Part shown: in pieces, positions 1 to 9,900 of the stretch
Numbering within the stretch: the first letter of the stretch is position 1
How the letters are laid out: the number at the start of each line of letters is the position of its first letter
Source: an uncultured Endozoicomonas sp.
GTDB taxonomy: Bacteria > Pseudomonadota > Gammaproteobacteria > Pseudomonadales > Endozoicomonadaceae
Direction: 5' to 3'
Assembly: GCF_947495845.1 (NCBI RefSeq)
Contig: NZ_CANMAO010000010.1
Span: forward strand, 60,505-124,504
DNA length: 64,000 nucleotides
Translations under genes and position numbers: made by a program
The notes under the pieces: generated by a model
The model's database searches: none
What the model was told of the DNA's origin: nothing
The model's input: the letters and a program-made list of their open reading frames with translations, nothing else

Positions 1-2095
1 GTAACTTCTGGCGCTGCGGGTGCAGTTGTGTCGGTGGTGATGGCCGTTTCGCTACTGGTGATGGCTGAAACATTGCCAGCCGCATCGAATTGGCGAACCT
101 GAATGGCGCCGGCTGCATACTCTACCCCAGCCTCCAACTCGAAAGAAGTGCCGCTACCCCCATCAGTCCAGTCGCCTCCATTAAGCCTGAATTCCCAACG
201 ATCCTGATCGTCGGCCAGGGTCACATTCATGGTGAGGTCGTTAGTCACATCATCATTACTGTTGCTACCGGTGTCCTCATTAAGAGTCAGCCCCGGCGCA
301 TCTGGACCAGTGTTGTCGGTAGTAATTTCAGTATTGATGGTGCCAACGGTCGACACATTGCCAGCAGCATCGTACTGTCGAACCTGTATATGACCATCGT
401 CGTAAGTTGTGTCTACTGCCAAGTCAAAGCTTTCACCAGAACCTTCCGTCCATGAACTGCCATTATTCAGGCTGTATTCCCATTTGACCTGATCGTCTGA
501 CAACGTGACATCCACGGCACGGTTGCTGGTGATGTTGTCACTGGTGTTGCTGCCGGTATCTGCATTCAGAGCCAGAGTTGGCTCGGTTAAAGGTGTGTTA
601 TCAATAATGAATGTGCTTTCATTACTACCAGCGTCCGATACATTACCCGCCGCATCGAATTGGCGAACCTCAATATCATTGGCGTTATAAGTTGCATTTG
701 CTGCCAGCTCAAAGCTACTGCCATCACCATTCTGCCAACCAGTCTCATCATCTACCCAATCAGCCTCATCATTGCTTTTTAAGCGGTATTCCCAGCGTAC
801 ATCGGCACTGTCAACATTGACGTTTACAACCCAATCCCTGGTGATGCTGTCGCTATCACTGCTACCAGTATCGGTATTTAAATTCAGCTCAGGTGCATCT
901 GGAGCAGTGTTATCGACTGTGATGGCGCTGTCATTTTTTCCAACCAGTGACACATTACCCGCTGCATCGGTTTGCCGAACCTGAATCTGCTCTGGGGCAT
1001 AGGTAGTATTTTCTGCCAGATTAAAGCTGGTTCCGGTGCCTGTCTGCCAGCTTGAACCCCCATTCAGGCTGAACTCCCAGCTTACTCTGTCTTCGTTATC
1101 ACCGAGGTTTACAACACCATCTGTCGTAATGCCATCGCTATTATTATTATCGGTATTACTGGTATCGTTTTGTAATGAGAAACCCGGTGCGGCCAGAGCA
1201 ACAGTGTCAATAGTTATCGCGTCGCTGTTGTTGAAAATGGATGAAGCATTTCCGGCGCCATCAAGCTGTCGAACCTCAATTGAGCCAGCGGTGTATTCCC
1301 TATTTGCGCCGCCTTCCAGCTCAAAGCTGCTGCCAGTGCCATTAACCCAATCATTATCATCACTGCTATTCAGACGATACTGCCAACTTACTCCGCCATC
1401 GGACAATTCAACATTAACGGTTGTGTCATTGGTCAAGCCATCGGTGTTGCTGTTGCCTGTATCACTAGGCAAAGTCACGGCAGGTGCTTCGGGTACGATA
1501 TTATCAACGGTCAGAGCGTCGCTGTTGCTGGCAATGGCAGATACATTCCCGGCGCCATCAATCTGGCGAACTTCTATAGTGCCTGCGGGGTATTCCGTAT
1601 TGTCTGCCAGCTCAAAGCTGCTGCCAGTTTCATTAACCCAGTCGTTATCATCATTACTGTTCAAACGATACTGCCAGCTGACACCACCATCGGACATGGT
1701 AACCGTGACGGTTCTGTTCTGGGTAATGTTGTCATCTGCTCCGGTGTCACTTGGTAACTCGACGGATGGCGCTTCTGGTGCAGTGTTGTCGGTGGTGATG
1801 GCAACGGTATTATTGGCTGTGGAAGAGTTATTACCGGCTGTATCGGTTTGGCGCACTTGAATAGCATTCGTGGAATACTCGACATCTGTCGCTAAATCAA
1901 AACTATTGCCACTGCCAGTTTGCCAGTTTGCGCCACTATCCAGGCTGTATTCCCAACTGGCCTGATCTGCATCACCACCGGAAAGCACGACAGTGACCGT
2001 ACGATTTTGAGTAACGCCATCAGCGGCACCGGTGTCAGTTGGCAGAGTGATTGTGGGCGCATCAGGCGGAGTGGTATCCAAGGTAAATGTATCTT
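1..2095 (-). repeat. tandem Ig-like repeats (~95-99 codons each) in the BapA-like gene
   Basis: The minus-strand frame repeats a unit of about 285-300 nt. Each unit carries a version of IQVRQxDAAGN (DNA near 90, 375, 660, 970, 1268, 1565 and 1850) followed by a short linker and a WEY/WEF-SLD-SG-W motif. About seven copies are visible and the array continues past the left edge. Copies differ at many positions, so they are old or diverging repeats rather than a recent exact expansion. Confidence 0.8.
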
Positions 2096-3725
2096 GAGCC
2101 GTGGATTCGCCTTCGGTGTTTCCTGCTGAGTCGGTGATGGTGGCGGTAAGGGTATATTCTTTTTCGTCGGTTAAGTTATTCAGTATAATTTCAGCGTAAC
2201 CATTGGTTATATCGTCTTCATCCACTTTATATTCGCTGTGCAGCGATGTGCTTTCACTACCCACTTCATAGACTTTGATGACGTCATCAATAAATACGGC
2301 AGAACCATCAGTACTATCAACATCCAGCTCAACCTTGACGACCACTGGGTTTGTGGCGAATTCGTTAATTTCAATGTTAATGGCTGCGCTTGGTGCCACG
2401 TAATCAAGGTATTTTTCCTGAACGTCTGCTATTGCTTCGGGAGTTTCAGACTCTTCTATCTCACGAGCAGCGGCAACAATTTCGTCACGAACGATCGTGT
2501 CTATCTCCAGACCAACAATCGCGTCATCAATAACACTGCCATTCATCAAATTAACGGGGTCGCTGGTTCCATCAGCTTCATTCTTAGCAATATTATTAAC
2601 CAGTACTTCTGCAATATTGCTGAGAATCGCTGCTTCATTGCTTTGAACCGTTTCATCATCTCCGCTTTCAAGCGCCTCTTTAGACGCCATAGTAATCAGA
2701 GATACAATTTGCACTGCAGCCTTTTGAGCCTCCATGGCTTCTGTGTCATTTGAATCAGCAGCCAAATCAGCAAGAGGGTCATAGGTTTTAAGATCAATAC
2801 CTTCTTTCAAACCCAGTGCTTTAATGACGATTTCCGCTGCTGCTTCCTGGTTTGCTGCCTGACCATTGTCAATTAACGTTTCCGCCAGGGTGGTGATGGG
2901 ATTGATGATTTCTGAGCCCGCCGCCCCTCTCAAGCTTATGGTGTTAACAACACCGGTATCCGTGTTGACCCCACCTTTGGCGATAATGTCATAATTATTG
3001 GGGTTGGCATCTGCAGCCATTGAGAAGTAGCCGTCTTCATCGGTAAACACCCCTTCAAGACGTTCGTTGTCATCGGCAAGCCCATCATTGTCCTGATCCA
3101 GATAGATCTGAGCACCTTCTATATAACCGTCTGCGACTCTGCCTGTGATGTCTGGCACAGCATCAGGAACAGTTGCACTACCAGAACTACTACCATCGCT
3201 ACTGCCATCGCTACTGCCAGAACCACTACCATCGCTGCTGCTACCACCACCAGAAGCTGCAGCAATTGCCCCAACGCCACCCAGAATATAAGGTGCATAC
3301 TCCCAAATCGGAGAGGAAAACTCTTGCCAGATTTCATCGCCAGTTAAAAAATCAAAGTTTATTGGCTGGTTTTCATCGCTAAATAATGAAGTAGTGCTGT
3401 CATGGTGGGAAGGTGTTGATTCAGATTGATCAGAGCCATTATCGTCAAGATAATGCCCAGCCAGTTCTAAAACGGGGTTAGGGTTTGAATAAAAAGCAGC
3501 ATTATTGAAAAAATCATTGAGCAGCAATGAATCACCATTTCCCAACTCAATAATTAAATCGCCATCCTTTTCATTAAGAGTGTGCTTGACGCCTGATTTC
3601 TTATCAGAGCTAACAATAGTAACTCGGTCACCCATTAAAAACTTGAAGTTTGCAAGCTCATTTTTAGCGAGCTGCAGAACCTCACCATTCTTGCGAACCA
3701 CCAGCAGAAAAAAACCCGACGACAT
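1..3725 (-). CDS. BapA-like giant surface adhesin, N-terminal 1241 residues (3' end outside window)
   Basis: One frame stays open from the ATG at 3725 to the left edge of the window. The first ~85 residues read as a BapA/LapF prefix-like domain (starts MSSGFFLLVVRKNGEVLQLA, with LIIELGNGDSLLLNDFF further on), the beta-rich retention module of biofilm adhesins. A stretch with GGVGAIAAASGG and a Ser/Gly/Asp-rich linker follow at about residues 155-185. Next is a calcium-binding-looking domain (YLDQDNDGLADDNE), a helical region, one distinct Ig-like domain, and then tandem Ig-like repeats. There is no N-terminal signal peptide, which fits type I export; the C-terminal secretion signal must lie left of the window. 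It is divergent from the calpain-domain giant, and the nearest exporter is the TolC-ABC-HlyD operon at 12693-17337. Family role (known): cell aggregation and biofilm or host adhesion. Export by that operon is inference. Confidence 0.85.
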   Translation of the reverse strand, partial: MSSGFFLLVVRKNGEVLQLAKNELANFKFLMGDRVTIVSSDKKSGVKHTLNEKDGDLIIELGNGDSLLLNDFFNNAAFYSNPNPVLELAGHYLDDNGSDQSESTPSHHDSTTSLFSDENQPINFDFLTGDEIWQEFSSPIWEYAPYILGGVGAIAAASGGGSSSDGSGSGSSDGSSDGSSSGSATVPDAVPDITGRVADGYIEGAQIYLDQDNDGLADDNERLEGVFTDEDGYFSMAADANPNNYDIIAKGGVNTDTGVVNTISLRGAAGSEIINPITTLAETLIDNGQAANQEAAAEIVIKALGLKEGIDLKTYDPLADLAADSNDTEAMEAQKAAVQIVSLITMASKEALESGDDETVQSNEAAILSNIAEVLVNNIAKNEADGTSDPVNLMNGSVIDDAIVGLEIDTIVRDEIVAAAREIEESETPEAIADVQEKYLDYVAPSAAINIEINEFATNPVVVKVELDVDSTDGSAVFIDDVIKVYEVGSESTSLHSEYKVDEDDITNGYAEIILNNLTDEKEYTLTATITDSAGNTEGESTAQDTFTLDTTPPDAPTITLPTDTGAADGVTQNRTVTVVLSGGDADQASWEYSLDSGANWQTGSGNSFDLATDVEYSTNAIQVRQTDTAGNNSSTANNTVAITTDNTAPEAPSVELPSDTGADDNITQNRTVTVTMSDGGVSWQYRLNSNDDNDWVNETGSSFELADNTEYPAGTIEVRQIDGAGNVSAIASNSDALTVDNIVPEAPAVTLPSDTGNSNTDGLTNDTTVNVELSDGGVSWQYRLNSSDDNDWVNGTGSSFELEGGANREYTAGSIEVRQLDGAGNASSIFNNSDAITIDTVALAAPGFSLQNDTSNTDNNNSDGITTDGVVNLGDNEDRVSWEFSLNGGSSWQTGTGTSFNLAENTTYAPEQIQVRQTDAAGNVSLVGKNDSAITVDNTAPDAPELNLNTDTGSSDSDSITRDWVVNVNVDSADVRWEYRLKSNDEADWVDDETGWQNGDGSSFELAANATYNANDIEVRQFDAAGNVSDAGSNESTFIIDNTPLTEPTLALNADTGSNTSDNITSNRAVDVTLSDDQVKWEYSLNNGSSWTEGSGESFDLAVDTTYDDGHIQVRQYDAAGNVSTVGTINTEITTDNTGPDAPGLTLNEDTGSNSNDDVTNDLTMNVTLADDQDRWEFRLNGGDWTDGGSGTSFELEAGVEYAAGAIQVRQFDAAGNVSAITSSETAITTDTTAPAAPEV

Positions 3726-3923
3726 AAAAAAGCCCCTGATATTAATACACTTTTACAAAAACTGAATCAAAACGCCAGACTCAAAAATAATTCTTATATT
3801 CATCTAATACTTTGGTTGAATCTTTAGTGTAGCAGTCTAACCTTAATTTAAACCCAATCAATTAAATCATTTAAAAATCTTATAAAACCAATTAAAAACA
3901 CTAACCAAAACCACTTTTTATAA
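3726..3923. other. AT-rich intergenic region between two divergent giant genes
   Basis: About 200 nt separate the two start codons. The stretch is very AT-rich and must hold the promoters of both giants. I see no convincing -35/-10 pair and no strong Shine-Dalgarno before either possible start (3924 or 3936) of the rightward gene. Confidence 0.5.
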
Positions 3924-6900
3924 ATGAGCTTTTCTATGAATAAATCAAAGCTAGTCATTATTGATTCTTCACTCGACGATAAAGATGAGATCCTCAATCA
4001 ATTTTCCAGTGATGCTCATATCATTTATCTTTCTCCGGATTCTGACGGCTTTGATCAACTGCTCCCTGAATTAACAGAAAACAATCAATTCTCCAATGTT
4101 CATATATTTACCCACGGTGAAGCCGGCAGTTTTGAATTGGGTTCAACCTCCGTTAATCAATCCTATCTGGATAACAACACGGAATCCCTGAGCCAATTAA
4201 AAAGCCATTTTGCCCCCGGTGTTGATATTCACCTTTACGGTTGTGATGTGGCCTCCACAGACAACGGTCAATTATTTCTGGAAAACCTTGCCACAACGCT
4301 GGATGCCGATATTGCCGCCTCTGATGATCTGACCGGTATTGATGGCGATATGGAGCTGGAATTCAGCACCGGAGAGTTATCAACGGAATCCGTTAGCGAT
4401 ATTGAACTGACCACCAACCTGAATGTGAGCTGGCTCGGTGATATCACAAACAGCTATTTCTCCGACTTAATCGCCAGTTACGACGATGACAACTCCTTTG
4501 TATATTCAGAAATTCTCGACATGATTCAACAAGTCGTTGATGGCGGGATTACAGAATCAGAACATGCCGACCTGAAAACCTTCTACTCCAAAACGTCTAA
4601 CGACAACCAGTTCGCAAACGATTATCTGGAAACCGTCACCTATAACACCATCTACAGCAATAAAGGGAATGATTACTGGTGGGGTGGAGTTACCGATATT
4701 GATGACCGTATCGATCTCGGTAATATGGACGCTGGCATGACTGAGGAAAAAGGCGACTACCTCATCGGCAAATGGTTTCTGGGCACAGACACGCCAATGC
4801 CTGTAGTGGGAGGCGACACTGCAAATAACTCAGCGTCTTCCGGTGTCTACAGTTACAGCTTGGCAACCGGAGATTTCTGGGAAGCTAATACGCCGCTGGC
4901 AAACAGCCAGGGTGAAGGCGATCTCATTGATGAAGATGATGTTAATCAAGGGCAAGCAGGGACATGCTACCTTCTGGCAGCAATGGGCGCTATTGCTCAT
5001 GATGATACGTCCAGTTATCTCACAGATGCAGTAACAGACAACGGAAATGGCACCTACGGTATTCGATGGTATGTTGACGGCGAAACTTACTATACAACGG
5101 TAGATAAGCAGGTCATCACCAATACCAGTGGCACAAAAATGGTGCTCACAGGTAACCCCGACAAGGCATTGGATGGTGAGTTGTGGGCTGCGTTGTTTGA
5201 GCGCGGTTATGCGCAACTGAACTCTCAGGTTAAAGTAGGTGATAACCTGGAAGCCAGCATACAAGCGGTTGAGGGTGGAATGGCAGATCCACTGACCCAT
5301 ATTACCGGCCTGGATTTCACCTATTATTCGGCCTCCTACAACATGGGAAGCGGAACCAAAATATTCACCCAAAATGATGAAAGCTTCAGCACCTACAAAA
5401 CTGAAATAATTAATGCGCTGACGGTTGATAACTCCATCGGTTGGATTGGTGCTTGGGGAGACCATAAAGTTAATGGCAAGCAGACCGTGGTCAGTGGTCA
5501 TGCTCAAATGCTGCTGGACTACAACAGTGATGACGATACATTCCTGATGCAAAACCCCTGGGGTGCGGGTGAGTCAAGCAGCTGGATCGGCACTTACTGG
5601 TTGAAACTGGAAGACTTCTGGAATGCAGACGTCAAACCAGTAATCGCCATATCCGAAAAGCCCGATCTGACCCCAAAACCGACATACCAATACGAAATCG
5701 TCGTACAGAATTCCCCCGTGGTAGAAGGTGACGCCGTTACCTTTGAAATTCGCAGGAGCGACTCCAATACCGAAACCAACGCTGCAAACGGACAATACGA
5801 CATTGAATCATCGGTTTACTGGTCAACACTGTTGACGGACACAGGCGATGCAGCAGATGAATACGACTTTGAACAGATAGACAAAAAGAAAGTCACCTTT
5901 GCAAAAGACAGCAACACAATGACCATTACCCTGGATACTTATGAAGACAATCTGGGGGAAGCGCTCGAGTCCTTTAAGCTCGCGCTTTACGAAGAAGAGA
6001 AAGATACAACCCCTGCCACGTCAGAAACCGTCGCCATTGCCAATAAAACTGCCGCTGAGTTTAATTACACCATCACCACCAGTAACGACACAGAAGCCAA
6101 TGCAGCGACAGAAGGTGACAGCATCAGTTTCAAGATCTCACGAGATGGTGACAGTGAGCGCTCGGTGGTTTACCTCAGCACCGTTCACGGTGGAACCGAC
6201 AATTCTGACTTCGAACAGCTCGATAATTACGCCATGGTGTTTGAAGCCGGCGAAACAGAAAAGACCATAGATATCGTATCCTCAAACGACAGTTCTGACG
6301 AAGGTGTAGAAACCTTCGATTTGGTACTCCGCGAAAGCCGGGGCGGTAGCACTATTACCAGCAAAACCGCTCACATTACTGACTACGATGCCCCCTCCAT
6401 TGAATACTCTGTGATTACCGATGCGGCCAGTGAATCGGGTGCTGTGGCAGAAGGTCAGCGAGTTGATTTCACTATCAGTCGCAGTGTTTCCGGTTTTACG
6501 TCGTCTGTCTTTGTTAAAACGGTCACAAAAACAGCCGGTTCTGAAGATTTTGAAGGCATCAATAAAACTGTTGAATTTGCTCCTAACCAGAAAGAAGCCA
6601 CTGTCAGCGTCTGGATAAACAAAGACCTATGGCTGGAAACCAGCGAATATTTTGCTCTGGAAGTATTCAACAACGAAAACGATGAAGAGCCCGTAGCCAC
6701 CAGCACAGCCTTTATCGAAAACACACCTTACGATGATTACAACTACACACTATCAACCACTACTGATGATAATGGAGACGACCTACCCGTCACTGAAGGC
6801 GACAACGCCAAGATCACCATTACCCGAAGCGGCACTGGTAATGCATCCACGGTCTATATTCGGACGGCAGAAGGCTCCGCCCAAGGGGATGACTTCAAAG

Positions 6901-9900
6901 AGATGGATCGCTTTGCCGTTGAGTTTGCTGAACACGAAGCATCGAAAACCATCGATATCAAAACCTTTACTGACAGCGTCAGCGATGACAACGAAGCATT
7001 TCAGGTGCAGTTGCTGAGAAACCCATCGGACGATGAAGCCACCGAAACTCTGGACATCACCCTGGCCGACAAAACCATAGAAGACTACGGCTATACATTG
7101 ACAACAACAGGCGGTGGCGGTAGCGCAGAAAACGAATTTATTGAAGGTGATACGGTTGAATACACCATCACCCGTGATGGCGGTGACTCTGGCAATGGCA
7201 GCGGCACCAGCTCAACAATTTATCTAAGCACCACTGGCGTCACCGCAGGTGATGCCGATTATGTCGCAGCCGATACTGTGGCACTGACTTTTGCCGCCCA
7301 TGAGACAACCAAAACGTTCACCGTCGAAACCCGTGAAGACAGCCGGACAGAAGGATCGGAAAGTTTTAAGCTATCACTGTTCAAAACCGAATCCGATGCG
7401 GCAAACAACAACGCCCTGCAAACCGCAGAAGCCACTCTGGTCGATAGTTCTCAAGCATCCAACCAATACACCTACGAATTATCAGCCGAAAAATCCGTGC
7501 TGGAAGGTGAAGACTATCAATTCACTATCGAAAGAGGCACCACCGGTTCTCCCAGTTCTGTTTATGTAAAAACGTCTTTCTGTAACTCAGACAGCAGTGA
7601 CTTCGATGTCATGGCATTGACCAAAGTTAATTTTGGTTCCGTTGAAGAGCAAAAGACCATCAGCGTTGCAACCTACAATGACAACCAGATAGAAGGCACA
7701 GAATGTTTCTGGTTTGAAGTTTACGCCAGTAAAGCAGATGCGGAGAACTACAACTCTATTGCCCGCTTCAGAGCCAATATTCAAGATAAACTGGAAACAC
7801 CGGTCTATCAGTACACCGTCACCAGCTCCACCGAAGACAAACCCACCGAAGAAGCAGCTGACCCAACCGCTGCGGATGAAGGCACAGAGATCACCTTTAA
7901 CATCAAACGTGAATTGCTGAATGATGATCAGGCCGTTGATGAAGGTCCATCAAGCATTTATATCAACACAACGGATGGCACGGCAGGCAGTTTGGACTAC
8001 GAAGGGTTGGAGCTAAATGAAATTCAATTTGCCTCAGCAGAAGACAATGAAAAAAGCGTCACCATTCAGTTAAATACCGACACAGCACAAGAAACAGAAG
8101 AGTACTTCTGGCTTAATCTTTACGAAACCTATGCTGATGGGTTAAACCAGAAAACCCTTGACGTTGCCAAGGGGCGTATCGAGCACGTTGACCCTACACA
8201 AGCCTACAGCTACACCATAGAAGCACTGGAAAACGATAATGGCGATAATGCGGCCCTGGAGGGAGACTCTATCGCATTTCGCATAAGCCGTGAGCGGGAT
8301 GTGGATTACCTTGAAGATACTGCATCAACCACTTACATAGGTACCTGGGAGGGCTCAGCCATTGAAGGCCTTGATTACCTGGCAATGGACCCCACCGAGA
8401 TAGTCTTTGGTAAAAATGAAACGGAAAAAGTCATCACCATTGAAACACTGAGGGATACCAACACCGAGCAAACCGAAGAATTCTGGTTGATGCAATATGA
8501 CACGGCAGCAGATGCAAAAACCCAGAACTATGAAGCATACGCCGCAGGCTACATCAAAGACGACACAAACACTGATGTCTTAACCTATGAAATGACCACC
8601 AATGCGGCAGAGGATCAATTATCGGAAGGGCAGCAGATCGAAGTGACCATCACACGCAAGGGTGTTGATCTCAATCTCTCTTCCACCATTTATCTGGAAT
8701 CCATGACTGGGAATGCCGACGGTCTGGATGTCGAAGAACTGGAACTGACCAAAATCGAGTTTGCCCCTAACGTAGAGAGTAAAACCATTACTCTCAACAC
8801 ATTTGTCGATTATGACTCGGAAGGTGACGAATATTTCTATATAGCCCGCTACGATAATCACACACAGGCAACCGACAAAAATGCAGTGGATTCCACCAAA
8901 GTTTACATTGGTGACACGGATGACAATGCACAGCACTACAATTACGAAATCATCATGCCCGCCGACGCCAATGGCATTCATTTCTTTAACGAAGGCTATG
9001 ACATTCCGGTCACCATTCGCAGAACCCAAGATACTGAAAACCTCAGTACCGATGTAGCCTCTACCGTCTATCTCTCGGCCATTGAAGGCTTTGCAGACGC
9101 CACCGACTTTGATCCGATCACCAACATGGCAGTCAACTTTGCGGCTGACGAGCAGGAAAAAACCATTAACATCCGTACCTTTTCAGACTCTGAAGTCGAG
9201 CTGGTACCCGAAACATTGACTATTGGTGTTTTCAAAACTTATTCGGATGCGGTGTTCACCATCACTGACGTATGGGATACAGCCTTTATTCAGGATGATA
9301 ATACGGATCATCAATTCAAAATCAAAAATGTTGCCCTATCCAGCTCGGCGACCACAGAAGATGTCCTTGATGAAGATGGTAACCCGGTGCTGGATGACAA
9401 TGATCAAAACATCACCCAAAGCATCATGAACTTTGATACGCCAACGGCAATTGGTGATGTTCCCATCATCCAAAGTGGTGAGAGTTCTTATCGCACTCTG
9501 GCAGTGGAAGAGGGTAAGACTGTCAAGTTCACCGTAGAAAGAACCATCGGTTCGCAAGACATTGGCGCAAGAATGTACGTCAATACTTCCGGTGGCTATT
9601 CCACATCGGACGACTATGAAGCGCTGAACGCTCAGGAAATATGGTTTGAGGTTGGCCAGAGCGAAGTTGAAGTCGAATTTCAGGTCTACCGCGACAGTGA
9701 CAGCACCGAGGCCGAAGAATATTTCTGGTTTGAAACCTACAATAGTTATGACGATGCTTATTGGGGAGCCCAGTTCACCGATTATACCCGCATTAATATC
9801 GACAATGTCGCGTTAGCTAATGACTACACCATCACCAGTTCAACCAACAACACCGATGGCGGCGCGGCGGAAGAAGGCGACACCATTACGTTCACAATCA

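Noticed and set aside
1..2095. Regular ~290-nt periodicity that could suggest a CRISPR or satellite array
   Set aside because: The repeats are coding, in frame and diverged, encoding Ig-like domains; no short identical repeats with unique spacers.
4830..5552. 240-codon ORF antisense to the calpain domain
   Set aside because: Mirror frame of the strongly supported rightward gene; sequence looks non-protein-like.
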